Positions 8,907 to 16,830 of a DNA stretch of 64,000 nucleotides are shown here, piece by piece (within the stretch, counting starts at the first letter, position 1; each line of letters opens with the position of its first letter). The notes beneath the pieces were generated by a model that was not told the origin of the DNA, searched no databases, and saw only the letters and a list, made by a program, of their open reading frames with translations. A program made the position numbers and the translations under genes. This DNA is from Rhodococcus rhodnii (lineage in GTDB: Bacteria > Actinomycetota > Actinomycetes > Mycobacteriales > Pseudonocardiaceae), in NCBI GenBank assembly GCA_000720375.1, contig JOAA01000026.1, positions 140,123 through 204,122 on the forward strand, written 5' to 3'.

Positions 8907-10211
8907 ATGACGGTTGACGCTCGGCGCCGGGCCGGCGGGGACTTCACGCGGTACTGGGCGGGCCAGAGTGTGAGCATGCTGGGCGACCAGATCACGCTCT
9001 TCGTCCTGCCCACTGTGGCGATCGTGTCCTTCGGCGCATCGGGCGCTCAGGTCGGCCTGCTCCAAGCGGTGAACACGTTGGCTTACCCGGCGTTGGGGCT
9101 GTTCGCCGGTGTGCTGATGGACCGGATACGGCGTCGTCCAGCCATGATCACCGCCGATCTGGTGCGTGCCGCGGCCTTCGGCTCCATTCCCCTTGCCGCG
9201 GCGTTCGGCAGCCTTTCCATGCCGCACCTTTACGCCGTTGCCTTTGTCGCGGGCGCGTTCGCGGTTCTGTTCGACGTGGCCAGCCAGTCGCATCTGCCCT
9301 CGCTGGTGCCAAGGGACATGCTGAGCGGGGCGAACGCGAGGATGGAGATGTCCTCCACCATCGCCTTGCTGAGCGGTGCCACCGTGGGCGGTCTGCTGGT
9401 CCAGCTGTTCAGCGGGGTCGGCGCGCTCACCGCCAACGCGATCTCGTTTCTCTTCTCGGTGCTCGGGATCATCAGCCTCCGCACTCCGGAGCCCCCGCCC
9501 GCCGAAATCAACCGTGGCAAGTCCGTACGTAAGCAGATGCGTGAGGGCCTTGCCGCCCTGTGGCGAGACCCCATCCTCCGGCCGCTCACTTTCGCCGCGG
9601 GGCTGCGGAATCTCGGGATGGCCGCGGTGAATGCGGTGCTTCTGCTCTTCGCTTACCGAACACTGCAGCTCACTCCTGGCGTGACGGGACTGCTGTTCAC
9701 AGCGGGTGCGGCGGCGGCGGTCGTCGGAGCGATGCTGACCAGGAGGGTGGTGCGGTGGCTTGGGCCGGGACGCACCCTACTGCTGACGGCGGCTGAAGGA
9801 GCTGTCTGGCTGGCAGTTCCGCTGGCGCTTGTGCTGCCGCCGATCCCCACGCTTCTGGTGCTTCTGGTCCTCTCGTCGATGTGGCTTCCATTGTGGAACG
9901 CCACAGTCACCACGCTGCGCCAAAGTGTTACCCCGCCACATCTTTTGGGCCGCGTGCACGCGAGCGCCCGCACTGTGAACATGTCGACGATCCCGGTCGG
10001 CGCGTTGCTCGGCGGAGTGCTGGCCGATCTGTCGTCCGCGATGTTCGGGCAACAGATCGGGCTCACGGTCGCGTTGACTCTCGGCGGACTGGTCGCGGCC
10101 CTTGGATTCCCGGTTTTGCTCGCGTCTGCCAGCGTCCGGACTCTGCGCGAGATGCCGCGGCAGGCATCTGTGGCGCACGGTCCCGCTTCGACAGATCAAG
10201 AAGATCGCTGA
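8907..10211 (+). CDS. MFS exporter (EntS/MFS_3-like)
   Basis: A 434-residue, 12-helix major-facilitator protein. The N-terminus FTRYWAGQSVSMLGDQITLF and the loop after helix 2 (GVLMDRIRRRPAMI) are typical of the enterobactin-exporter-like MFS_3 group, which exports small natural products by proton antiport. The start is taken at 8907 because the transporter domain begins 13 residues later; the frame extends to 8769 with no recognisable sequence. The stop shares one base with the AsnB-type start (TGATG), so the two are cotranslated. Unlike its two neighbours it shows no damage. Confidence 0.85.
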   Translation: MTVDARRRAGGDFTRYWAGQSVSMLGDQITLFVLPTVAIVSFGASGAQVGLLQAVNTLAYPALGLFAGVLMDRIRRRPAMITADLVRAAAFGSIPLAAAFGSLSMPHLYAVAFVAGAFAVLFDVASQSHLPSLVPRDMLSGANARMEMSSTIALLSGATVGGLLVQLFSGVGALTANAISFLFSVLGIISLRTPEPPPAEINRGKSVRKQMREGLAALWRDPILRPLTFAAGLRNLGMAAVNAVLLLFAYRTLQLTPGVTGLLFTAGAAAAVVGAMLTRRVVRWLGPGRTLLLTAAEGAVWLAVPLALVLPPIPTLLVLLVLSSMWLPLWNATVTTLRQSVTPPHLLGRVHASARTVNMSTIPVGALLGGVLADLSSAMFGQQIGLTVALTLGGLVAALGFPVLLASASVRTLREMPRQASVAHGPASTDQEDR

Positions 10212-11665
10212 TGTGCGGGATAGCCGGCCAGGTCCACTTCGACGAAGATCCCACCGCGCTGCGGTTGTCGGTGGAGAAGATGACAGCCACCATGGCCTGC
10301 CGCGGACCGGATGCGGGTGGCGTCTGGGCGGACCACGGGGTCGCCCTGGGGCACAGAAGGCTGGCGGTGATCGACCTCCCGCGTGGCGCCCAGCCGATGG
10401 TCGCCGAGTTGGGCGAGCACCACGTCGTGGTGACCTATTCCGGGGAAACGTACAACTTCACCGAGTTGCGCTCGGAGTTGAGCGCTCGCGGTCACCACTT
10501 CCGGACCAGATCGGACACCGAGGTCGTGCTGCGCGGCTATCTGGAGTGGGGCGCCGCGGTGGCGGAACGACTGAACGGCATGTTCGCGTTCGCCATCTGG
10601 GTTTCACGGGACCAGCGGCTTGTCCTTGTCCGGGACCGGCTCGGCATCAAGCCGCTCTTCTACTTCCCGACCAGCGGCGGCGTGCTCTTCGGCTCCGAAC
10701 CCAAAGCCATCCATGCCCACGACCTCGCGCCACCGGTCGTGGAGCGGGATGGTCTGCGTGAGCTGCTCACCCTGACGAAGACTCCCGGCCACGCGGTGTA
10801 CGCGGGAATGGCCGAGGTCAAAGCGGGCACGACGGTAATCGTCGACCGGAACGGAGTTCGTGAGCACACCTTCTGGGCACTGCGCGCGGAACCGCACGAG
10901 GACGATGTGGACACCTCCGTGCGGCACATCCGTGACTTGCTCGAGGACATCGTGGCGCTGTCCGGCGAAGGCGCGGACGAGATATTCGGTGGCTGCCGGT
11001 GGTTCCATGACCCGGAAGTGCAGCGAGCGGACACGTTCCCATGGATGTCCTATGCTCGGGCACACGGTCCGATGGGCGCGTTGAACAAGGAATTCGCCGC
11101 CGCCTTGGACCTTGACGCGTACGTGGCCGACCGCTACCACGACGCGGTGGCCGAAGCCCCGGTGCTACCGGACGACAGCCCGTTCGAACGACGAATGCGG
11201 ATCATCAGCTACGTCCACCTGACCCGGATGCTGCGGGTGCACCTGGACGGCAAGGACCGCATCAGCATGGCGAACGGTCTCGAGGTACGAGTTCCGTTCT
11301 GCGACCACCGGTTGGTGCAGTACGTGTACAACACCCCGTGGAGCTTCAAGACTTTTCGACGGCAGGGAGAAGAGCCTGTTGCGGGCGGCGGTCGCCGACC
11401 TGCTGCCCGAGGATGTGCTGTGGCGCCGCAAAAGCCCGTTCCCGCACACTCAGACGTGTCCTATGTGACGTGTCTGCAGAAACTCACCGCCGAGCTTCGA
11501 AGCCAGGCAGCGAGCTGGGTGGTCGACCTGTTCGACCGGGACGCGATCGAACAGGCCATCACCGCCCCGGCTGAGCAGGTGAGCCCGCAGTCCCGGGCGG
11601 TCATGGAACGAATGTCCAGTTTCCACGCCTGGAACCAGATCTGCGCGCCGACGATCAAACTCTAG
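10211..11665 (+). CDS. AsnB-type glutamine-dependent synthetase lacking its ATP-pyrophosphatase core
   Basis: 484 residues, against 600-650 for normal AsnB. The N-terminal glutaminase domain is complete: Cys2 nucleophile (MCGIAG), LGHRRLAVID, and the TGG/YSGE region (TYSGETYNF). At about residue 249 the text jumps from HIRDLLEDI to VALSGEGADEIFGG. The P-loop SGGLDSS and about 120 residues that normally lie between these motifs are missing, so it cannot activate aspartate or another acid. Residues 381-414 also look out of frame: the +1 frame there reads FDGREKSLLRAAVADLLPED, exactly what AsnB should have, and the original frame resumes at VSYVTCLQKL. Two compensating frameshifts are therefore present, real or from sequencing. 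Probably a pseudogene with an open frame. Confidence 0.8.
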   Translation: MCGIAGQVHFDEDPTALRLSVEKMTATMACRGPDAGGVWADHGVALGHRRLAVIDLPRGAQPMVAELGEHHVVVTYSGETYNFTELRSELSARGHHFRTRSDTEVVLRGYLEWGAAVAERLNGMFAFAIWVSRDQRLVLVRDRLGIKPLFYFPTSGGVLFGSEPKAIHAHDLAPPVVERDGLRELLTLTKTPGHAVYAGMAEVKAGTTVIVDRNGVREHTFWALRAEPHEDDVDTSVRHIRDLLEDIVALSGEGADEIFGGCRWFHDPEVQRADTFPWMSYARAHGPMGALNKEFAAALDLDAYVADRYHDAVAEAPVLPDDSPFERRMRIISYVHLTRMLRVHLDGKDRISMANGLEVRVPFCDHRLVQYVYNTPWSFKTFRRQGEEPVAGGGRRPAARGCAVAPQKPVPAHSDVSYVTCLQKLTAELRSQAASWVVDLFDRDAIEQAITAPAEQVSPQSRAVMERMSSFHAWNQICAPTIKL

Positions 11666-11667
11666 CG

Positions 11668-11710
11668 ACTGTGATGCCTTTTCGAGCGGTGCCCGGAAAG
11701 GCATCACAGT
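11668..11710. terminator. Bidirectional hairpin terminator
   Basis: A perfect 14-bp stem, ACTGTGATGCCTTT pairing with AAAGGCATCACAGT around a 15-base loop, lies exactly between the convergent AsnB-type and SDR genes. Confidence 0.85.
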
Positions 11711-11723
11711 CCATTAAGGACTA

Positions 11724-12473
11724 TCAGCCGTAGCACGCGCCGACGGAGATGTTCACCTGGGTCGAGGTGATGCTGCGGCCCTTGTCCGACGCGACGAACG
11801 CGGCGACGCTCCCCACATCGGCCATTGTCGCGGCCCGCTTGAGCGGCGACGCGTCGATGATGCTCTGCCTGGCCGCCTGCATCTCGGGGACGTCCGGGAA
11901 GGTGTCGACGATGCCGCCGGTCAGCAGCGTCACGGTCCGGATGCCGTGCGGCGCCAGTTCCACCGCCCACTGCCTGCGCAGTGATTCGATGGCGTCGAAG
12001 CCGATCTGGACGTTGCCGAGGCCAGGGCTGGTGTTCGCATGGTCCGACCCACCGAAGAACAACAGCACGCCGGATTCCTGCTTCACCATGTGCCGGGCCG
12101 CTGCCTTCGTGGTGATCAGCTGCGTGGTCAGCCCTTTGGCGATGGCCGCGACGAAATCGGGCGTCGAGATGTCGGCCAGCGGCTGGAAGATCGCGTCCTG
12201 GGTGATGACGTTGACCGAGATGTCCACGCTGCCGGTCTTCTCCACGACGGCGTCGATGTGGTCGTTCACCGCGGACGCGTCCAGCGCGTCGACCACGGCC
12301 GTCTCGGCCTGGCCACCCTCGGCACGGATTCTGTCCGCGACCGTCTCGAGGTTCGCCGGTGTCCGGCCGGCCAGGAAGACCCGTGCGCCCTCGCTGGCGA
12401 AGGCACTGGCCATCGCGCCACCGATCGCGCCGCCGCCACCGTAGATCACCGCGGTCTTGTTCTCCAGCAACAT
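11724..12473 (-). CDS. SDR-fold protein without the YxxxK catalytic pair
   Basis: A 249-residue classical short-chain dehydrogenase fold: cofactor loop YGGGGAIGGAMA (TGxxxGxG variant) near residues 11-22, AGRTP, and a C-terminal cofactor-binding stretch (GIRTVTLLTGGIVDT). Where the family has Y-x-x-x-K followed by the helix that packs on the dimer, this protein reads VQIGF-DAIESLRRQWAVEL, so both the tyrosine and lysine are replaced (positions 155 and 159). Ser143 may mark the usual serine. It may therefore bind NAD(P) without classical catalysis, or use other residues. A good AAGGAG site precedes the ATG. It lies 100 bases downstream of the LAL regulator on the same strand and could be its target. 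Confidence 0.85.
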   Translation of the reverse strand: MLLENKTAVIYGGGGAIGGAMASAFASEGARVFLAGRTPANLETVADRIRAEGGQAETAVVDALDASAVNDHIDAVVEKTGSVDISVNVITQDAIFQPLADISTPDFVAAIAKGLTTQLITTKAAARHMVKQESGVLLFFGGSDHANTSPGLGNVQIGFDAIESLRRQWAVELAPHGIRTVTLLTGGIVDTFPDVPEMQAARQSIIDASPLKRAATMADVGSVAAFVASDKGRSITSTQVNISVGACYG

Positions 12474-12529
12474 CAGCTGCTCCTTTCGCTGCCAGAGAAG
12501 CTATGGCCTGGTCACCCCGGTTCACATCG

Positions 12530-12539
12530 GTCACGTGAC
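12530..12539. promoter_or_regulatory. Palindrome in the LAL-SDR gap
   Basis: GTCACGTGAC is a perfect 10-bp palindrome between the LAL regulator and the SDR gene, 57 bases upstream of the SDR start. It could be a regulator site; short palindromes also arise by chance. Confidence 0.3.
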
Positions 12540-12573
12540 TGGCGTGCGACTCCTGGCAGGGGCGGCGATTAAG

Positions 12574-15297
12574 TCATTCGAGCCCGAGTTGCGCCAGTTC
12601 GATCCGTCGGGTGACGCCCAGTTTCGGATAGGCGCGGTACAGGTGGTGGCCGATCGTGCGCGGGCTGAGGAACAACTGCGCGCCGATCTCCTTGTTGCTC
12701 AACCCGGTCGCCGCCAGTCGAACGACTTGCACCTCCTGCGGCGTCAGGCTCTTCAGCGGGTCGTCGGCGACCGGCTCGAGCGTCGGGCGCTCACCCAGCG
12801 CGGTGAGTTCGCTCGTCGCGCGTGCTTGCCAAGTCGACGCGCCCAGCCGCTTGAACCCGGTCAGCGCGGCGTCCAGTTCGGCTCGTGCCTCGCTACGGCG
12901 GCGTCTGCGCCGCAACCACTCGCCGTACAGCAGCTGGGTCCTGGCCTGGTCGAATCGGCCGCCGTGCTTGGCGTGCAGGTCGAGCGCCGCCCGGTAGTGC
13001 TCCTCCGAGTCTTCGAGCATCGCCTGGCAGCGCCGCAGCAGCGCTGTCGCGACGGGACTGTCCACGTGCACAGCCCACCGTTCGAACTGCGTGAACTGAT
13101 CGGCGCTCCGGTCGGGATTTCCGTCGCGGACCGCCGCCTCCACCAGGTCGGCGACCGCGCGGATGGGGAAGTCGTACTTGGCCGGGCCCGTACACACGGC
13201 GTGCAGCGCGTCGAATGCCGCGCGGTACCGTCCCGCAGCAAGATCGAGCAAGCCGAAACCCCAGGACGTCATCGCTGTGCCGACGGCGTGCCGTCCTTCG
13301 AGAACCGGAAGCACCTCGGCGGCCAGTTCACGGCATCGCGCTTCGTCGCCCGTCACCGCGGCCAGCCACACGGACGTCGCCCGCAACACCGCGACTTCCA
13401 TGTCCATGCCGAACTCGGTGCTGAGCGCCACTGCCTCGGCCAGGCAGGTCTGCGCCGTGAGGAAGTCACCGCGCAGCGCTTGGGCAAACGCGACGACTTC
13501 CTGCGCGTACGGAATCCACGTCAATGCTCCGGATGCTCGCACCTCTGCCAGCATCATCTCCATCGCCGCGACGGCCGCCTCGTCCTCGGCCAGCATCAGC
13601 CCGCTGAACCCGGCCACGACCCGATGCATGAGATCGGCGTCCTGCGCGCGACCGACCTCGAGCATGGCGCGAAGTGGACCGACGGCGTTCTCCGGCCTGC
13701 CGCTCAGCAGGTCTCCCCAGCTGATCTGCGCGTCGACGGACGCACGCTGCCGAGACTCCGGCGGCAGCCGCAACTCGCCCAACAACCGTCCGCCCTCGGC
13801 GAGCAGGGGCAGAGCGCCCGCGTCCCGGCCGGCGCACATCATCTCGGTCAGCATGACGAGCGCTCGTTCAGGGTCGCTGTCCATGATCAACCGGGCTGCC
13901 TCGGACGCGAGCGCGGCATCCGCTTCGGGGGATGTCCGCTCGTATTCGATCTGGCCACGCAGCAACGTCGCCTCCGCGACGACGCTGACCTCGGTGGTGA
14001 GCGACGTGGCTTCGACGGCCAGGCGGGCGGCGCGTTCGGGCTTGCCCGCGTCGTAGGCGGCAAGCGCGGCCTTGGCGATGCGACGCGCCTTGAGCTCGGG
14101 ATCCACGCTCAACCGGCCTGCACGGTCGTACGCGGCGGACACGGCCATGGCACCGCCGCGGCGTTCTGCCCGTAGCGCGGTTCGTTCGAGCTCGGCGGCC
14201 ACGGCCTCGTCCGGCTCGGTGGTGGCGGCCGCGAGGTGCCAGGCCCGGCGGTCGAGGACGTCCGGCGCGGTGAGTGCCTCGGCGAATGCCCGGTGGACCG
14301 CGATCCGCTGGTGGTGGGTGGCGCTCTGATAGGCGGCGGCACGCACCAACGGATGCCGGAACGCCAACTCGCCATCCGCCACGCTGATCAGGCCTGTGCG
14401 CTCGGCGGCGTCCAGGTCGGCCATGTCCGCACCGACCGCACGGGCCACGTACAGCACGGTGTCCATCCCTGCGAAGCGGTCGGCCGCGGCGACCAGCAAG
14501 ATCGACTGGGACGACGCGGGCAGGTTGACGATCTGTTCGCGGAACGTCTCCTGCACTCGCCGTGTGACCGGCAACGGGCCGACTTGGTGCGCGGGCTCCG
14601 CACGACCTTCACGCTGCGCGGCCAGCCGTGCCGCACCGAGTTCGAGCAACGCGAGCGGGTAACCGTTGGCCTCCTCCAAGACCCGTGTCCGCATCGGCGC
14701 GGTCAACCCAGGACTGTTGTGGTCGAGCAAATCGGCCGCCGCGTCCGGCGACAAGGCCGGCAGTCGCGACTCTTCGATGCCGGGCGTGGGAAAGGGCGTT
14801 GCCGTGTCGCGGACCGCGAACAGCATCGCGACCGGGTCCGCCTGGAACCGCCGAGCGGCGAACAGCAACGCGTCCGACGACCCGCGGTCCAGCCATTGCG
14901 CGTCATCGACTACGCACAACAACGGCTTCTCCGCCGCCAACTCGGCGAGCAACGTCAGTGTCGCCGCGCCGATCAGGAAAGGGTTCGTCGCCGTGTCGCT
15001 GCTCAGCCCGAACGCGCCCCGCAACGCGGCCGCTTGTGGATCGGGCAACAGGTCGAGCCGATCCAGATACGGGTACAGCAACAAATGCAGAGCACCGAAC
15101 GCCAGCTCAGCCTCCGACTCAATGCCCACGCCGCGCAGCACATGCATGCCCTGAGCCGTGGCGACGGCGTGATCAAGCAGCGCGGATTTGCCTATTCCCG
15201 CGTCGCCTCGGATGACCAGCGCCGCGCTGCGACCGGAAGACGCCTGCTCCAGTAATCGCTCGACGTGGTCCCGTTCCGCATCCCGGCCGACCAACAT
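12574..15297 (-). CDS. LAL-type LuxR regulator with AAA/NACHT-like ATPase
   Basis: 907 residues, the usual size of large ATP-binding LuxR regulators. The N-terminus carries MLVGRDAERDHVERLL and Walker A GDAGIGKSALL (about residues 31-41), with Walker B-like LLCVVDDAQWLD near residue 130. The middle is alpha-helical TPR-like. The C-terminus has a LuxR HTH: LTPQEVQVVRLAATGLSNKEI followed by LFLSPRTIGHHLYRAYPKLG. Such proteins activate secondary-metabolite or catabolic genes in response to a ligand and ATP. It could control the downstream SDR; no upstream partner is obvious. Confidence 0.92.
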   Translation of the reverse strand: MLVGRDAERDHVERLLEQASSGRSAALVIRGDAGIGKSALLDHAVATAQGMHVLRGVGIESEAELAFGALHLLLYPYLDRLDLLPDPQAAALRGAFGLSSDTATNPFLIGAATLTLLAELAAEKPLLCVVDDAQWLDRGSSDALLFAARRFQADPVAMLFAVRDTATPFPTPGIEESRLPALSPDAAADLLDHNSPGLTAPMRTRVLEEANGYPLALLELGAARLAAQREGRAEPAHQVGPLPVTRRVQETFREQIVNLPASSQSILLVAAADRFAGMDTVLYVARAVGADMADLDAAERTGLISVADGELAFRHPLVRAAAYQSATHHQRIAVHRAFAEALTAPDVLDRRAWHLAAATTEPDEAVAAELERTALRAERRGGAMAVSAAYDRAGRLSVDPELKARRIAKAALAAYDAGKPERAARLAVEATSLTTEVSVVAEATLLRGQIEYERTSPEADAALASEAARLIMDSDPERALVMLTEMMCAGRDAGALPLLAEGGRLLGELRLPPESRQRASVDAQISWGDLLSGRPENAVGPLRAMLEVGRAQDADLMHRVVAGFSGLMLAEDEAAVAAMEMMLAEVRASGALTWIPYAQEVVAFAQALRGDFLTAQTCLAEAVALSTEFGMDMEVAVLRATSVWLAAVTGDEARCRELAAEVLPVLEGRHAVGTAMTSWGFGLLDLAAGRYRAAFDALHAVCTGPAKYDFPIRAVADLVEAAVRDGNPDRSADQFTQFERWAVHVDSPVATALLRRCQAMLEDSEEHYRAALDLHAKHGGRFDQARTQLLYGEWLRRRRRRSEARAELDAALTGFKRLGASTWQARATSELTALGERPTLEPVADDPLKSLTPQEVQVVRLAATGLSNKEIGAQLFLSPRTIGHHLYRAYPKLGVTRRIELAQLGLE

Positions 15298-15340
15298 GGC
15301 ACCAGAGCCTAGCTGCTGGAATTGTGCAGGATGGCGGCGT

Positions 15341-15997
15341 CTACGAGCCGTCGCGTGGTACGCGGACGGCGATTTCGCCGCCCAACTCGGCTCCCGCGGT
15401 CAGACCGAGTTGATCGCCGGACCAGAAGCGCCCGGCGTCGTACCAGTTCGGGCGGCGCCCGCGGGGGAGCAGGCCCATGTTCTCGTACGTCGTCGCGACA
15501 ATCTCCGCGCAGTACGCGGATTCCAGATCCGCGGCCTTGGCTTGGCGTTTCGTGGACGGCAACCGTCCGGCGAGCCACCGGGACGCCAGTCGCGTTGTCG
15601 ACGGGAACGGCGTTCCATCCAGCCGCGCGATGGTCCGCAGTGCGGCGTCTTCCATCTCCTTGTCCACCGGGCCGGTGAGTTGACGGAGCCAAGCCCGCTG
15701 GCCGTACTTGGTGGCCCAGACGATGACGGCGCTGCGCAGGTCGTGTAGCTGCGCTCCACGTTGGTGCACGCCCGACCACACGTCCGGCAGTGACCGGCCG
15801 AGCTCGGCATGCCACAGCAGCGGAGGAAGGTCTTCGATCACCACGGACATGCCCACGTGGTTGACCGGGCTGTTGGTGACCATCCGGATGGTCCGGTCCG
15901 CTGCCGAGCGCCCGCGGAACAGCCACACGTCGCCGGTGCGGGTGATGGCGGCGGCTTCGTCAAGATCGAGCTCGGTGTCCGGCACAGCCGATAGCAT
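15341..15997 (-). CDS. Permuted NlpC/P60 (YiiX-like) papain-fold protein
   Basis: 218 residues, no signal peptide. The order of motifs is permuted relative to classical NlpC/P60: GDVWLFRG, then the histidine in SPVNHVGM (His47) and LLWHAELG (His63), and late in the protein the cysteine in SAYCAEIVATTYE (Cys163). This matches the YiiX/YebB-like permuted papain group, whose members hydrolyse amide or acyl bonds of peptides or lipids. The substrate is unknown. It is divergent from, and only six bases away from, the small membrane-peptide gene, so they share a promoter region. Confidence 0.7.
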   Translation of the reverse strand: MLSAVPDTELDLDEAAAITRTGDVWLFRGRSAADRTIRMVTNSPVNHVGMSVVIEDLPPLLWHAELGRSLPDVWSGVHQRGAQLHDLRSAVIVWATKYGQRAWLRQLTGPVDKEMEDAALRTIARLDGTPFPSTTRLASRWLAGRLPSTKRQAKAADLESAYCAEIVATTYENMGLLPRGRRPNWYDAGRFWSGDQLGLTAGAELGGEIAVRVPRDGS

Positions 15998-16003
15998 AGG
16001 TAG

Positions 16004-16159
16004 ATGCGCTGGTGGAAGGTACTAGGCCTGGCCGGGTTGGTGGGTGTCGCCGCGACCGGGGTGGTGATCGCCCGCGGGGAACGGCGGCGTCGCGCGTACA
16101 CGCCCGACGAGATCCGTGAACGGCTGCACGCTCGTCTCGCCGAAGCAGCCGAGAAGTAG
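16004..16159 (+). CDS. 51-residue basic single-pass membrane peptide
   Basis: A short gene starting at ATG 16004 (MRWWKVLGLAGLVGVAATG) and ending in TAG at 16157-16159. It has one hydrophobic helix (residues 5-23), an arginine-rich stretch (RGERRRRAY) that would stay in the cytoplasm, and an amphipathic acidic/basic tail (PDEIRERLHARLAEAAEK). Its coding character (G/C at third positions throughout) and the tight divergent arrangement with the NlpC-like gene support a real gene. Function unknown; small proteins of this layout often modulate a membrane partner. Confidence 0.6.
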   Translation: MRWWKVLGLAGLVGVAATGVVIARGERRRRAYTPDEIRERLHARLAEAAEK

Positions 16160-16261
16160 CCGCTGAAATTTCCTACGGGTGGTGTCGAACGGCGACGAGC
16201 GCGTTCGTAGCCAAGGTGAGAGACCGGTACAGGACCGGTCGCCATTCACCGGAGGCCCACG

Positions 16262-16771
16262 ATGTCCGTCACCACTACCGCCGCCGTGAACACCCAGGAG
16301 TACGTGAGCGCCACGCTGACCTTCACCGTGCCCGCCGCGAGGGTTTTCGCGGTGCTGGCGGACCCGACGACCCATGCCGCGATCGATGGCACCGGCTGGG
16401 TTCAGGAATCCGTCGACCAGGCGCCGCTGACCGAGGCCGGGCAGACCTTCCGGATGGACATGCATCACGGCAACCATCCCGACGGCGACTACCAGGTGGT
16501 CAACAAGGTCGTGGTGATCGACCCGCCGCACGCAATCGGCTGGCTGACGGGGTACGACAAGGGCGACGGTGACCTGGAGTTCGGCGGCTGGATCTGGCGT
16601 TACGACCTCGCGCCGCTCGGGCCGTCCGAAACCGCGGTCACGCTCACCTACGACTGGTCAGCCGTGCCGCAGCGCATCCGGGAGTACATCCAGTTCCCGC
16701 CGTTCGGCCCTGATCATCTCGCCAACTCGCTGCGTCACCTGGCCGACCTCACCGCACCGGCGCGGGACTAG
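16262..16771 (+). CDS. SRPBCC (START-like) family protein
   Basis: 169 residues of the polyketide-cyclase/AHSA1-like SRPBCC fold: VSATLTFTVPAARVFAVLAD near the N-terminus, WVQESVDQAPLTEAGQTFRM, and the C-terminal helix DHLANSLRHLADL. The fold makes a hydrophobic pocket for small ligands; members of this subgroup are uncharacterised. A GGAGG ribosome site lies seven bases upstream of the ATG. It is followed by a strong hairpin terminator, so it is probably monocistronic. Confidence 0.8.
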   Translation: MSVTTTAAVNTQEYVSATLTFTVPAARVFAVLADPTTHAAIDGTGWVQESVDQAPLTEAGQTFRMDMHHGNHPDGDYQVVNKVVVIDPPHAIGWLTGYDKGDGDLEFGGWIWRYDLAPLGPSETAVTLTYDWSAVPQRIREYIQFPPFGPDHLANSLRHLADLTAPARD

Positions 16772-16782
16772 ACACAAACGGC

Positions 16783-16813
16783 GAGGGCCAGGAAGACGTG
16801 CTTCCTGGCCCTC
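16783..16813. terminator. Bidirectional hairpin terminator
   Basis: Perfect 13-bp stem GAGGGCCAGGAAG / CTTCCTGGCCCTC with a 5-base loop, between the convergent SRPBCC and LamG genes. Confidence 0.85.
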
Positions 16814-16830
16814 ACCGCACTGCTGTTCAG

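Noticed and set aside
8686..8910. Short frame ending in an ATGA overlap with the MFS start
   Set aside because: Considered as a frameshifted YcaO end or a precursor peptide. It has no YcaO C-terminal proline-rich end, no leader/core pattern and overlaps the YcaO frame; left unannotated.
9881..10210. N-terminal extension of the AsnB-type frame
   Set aside because: It overlaps the MFS gene out of frame, and Cys2 must follow the initiator methionine for glutaminase activity, so the ATG at 10211 is right.
12457..15255. Long frames antisense to the LAL regulator (572 and 339 codons)
   Set aside because: Same shadow effect; no family features and they run across the gene boundary.
15341..15997. 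Exported peptidoglycan hydrolase role for the NlpC-like protein
   Set aside because: No signal peptide or wall-binding domain, and the permuted motif order fits the YiiX-like group rather than classical wall hydrolases.
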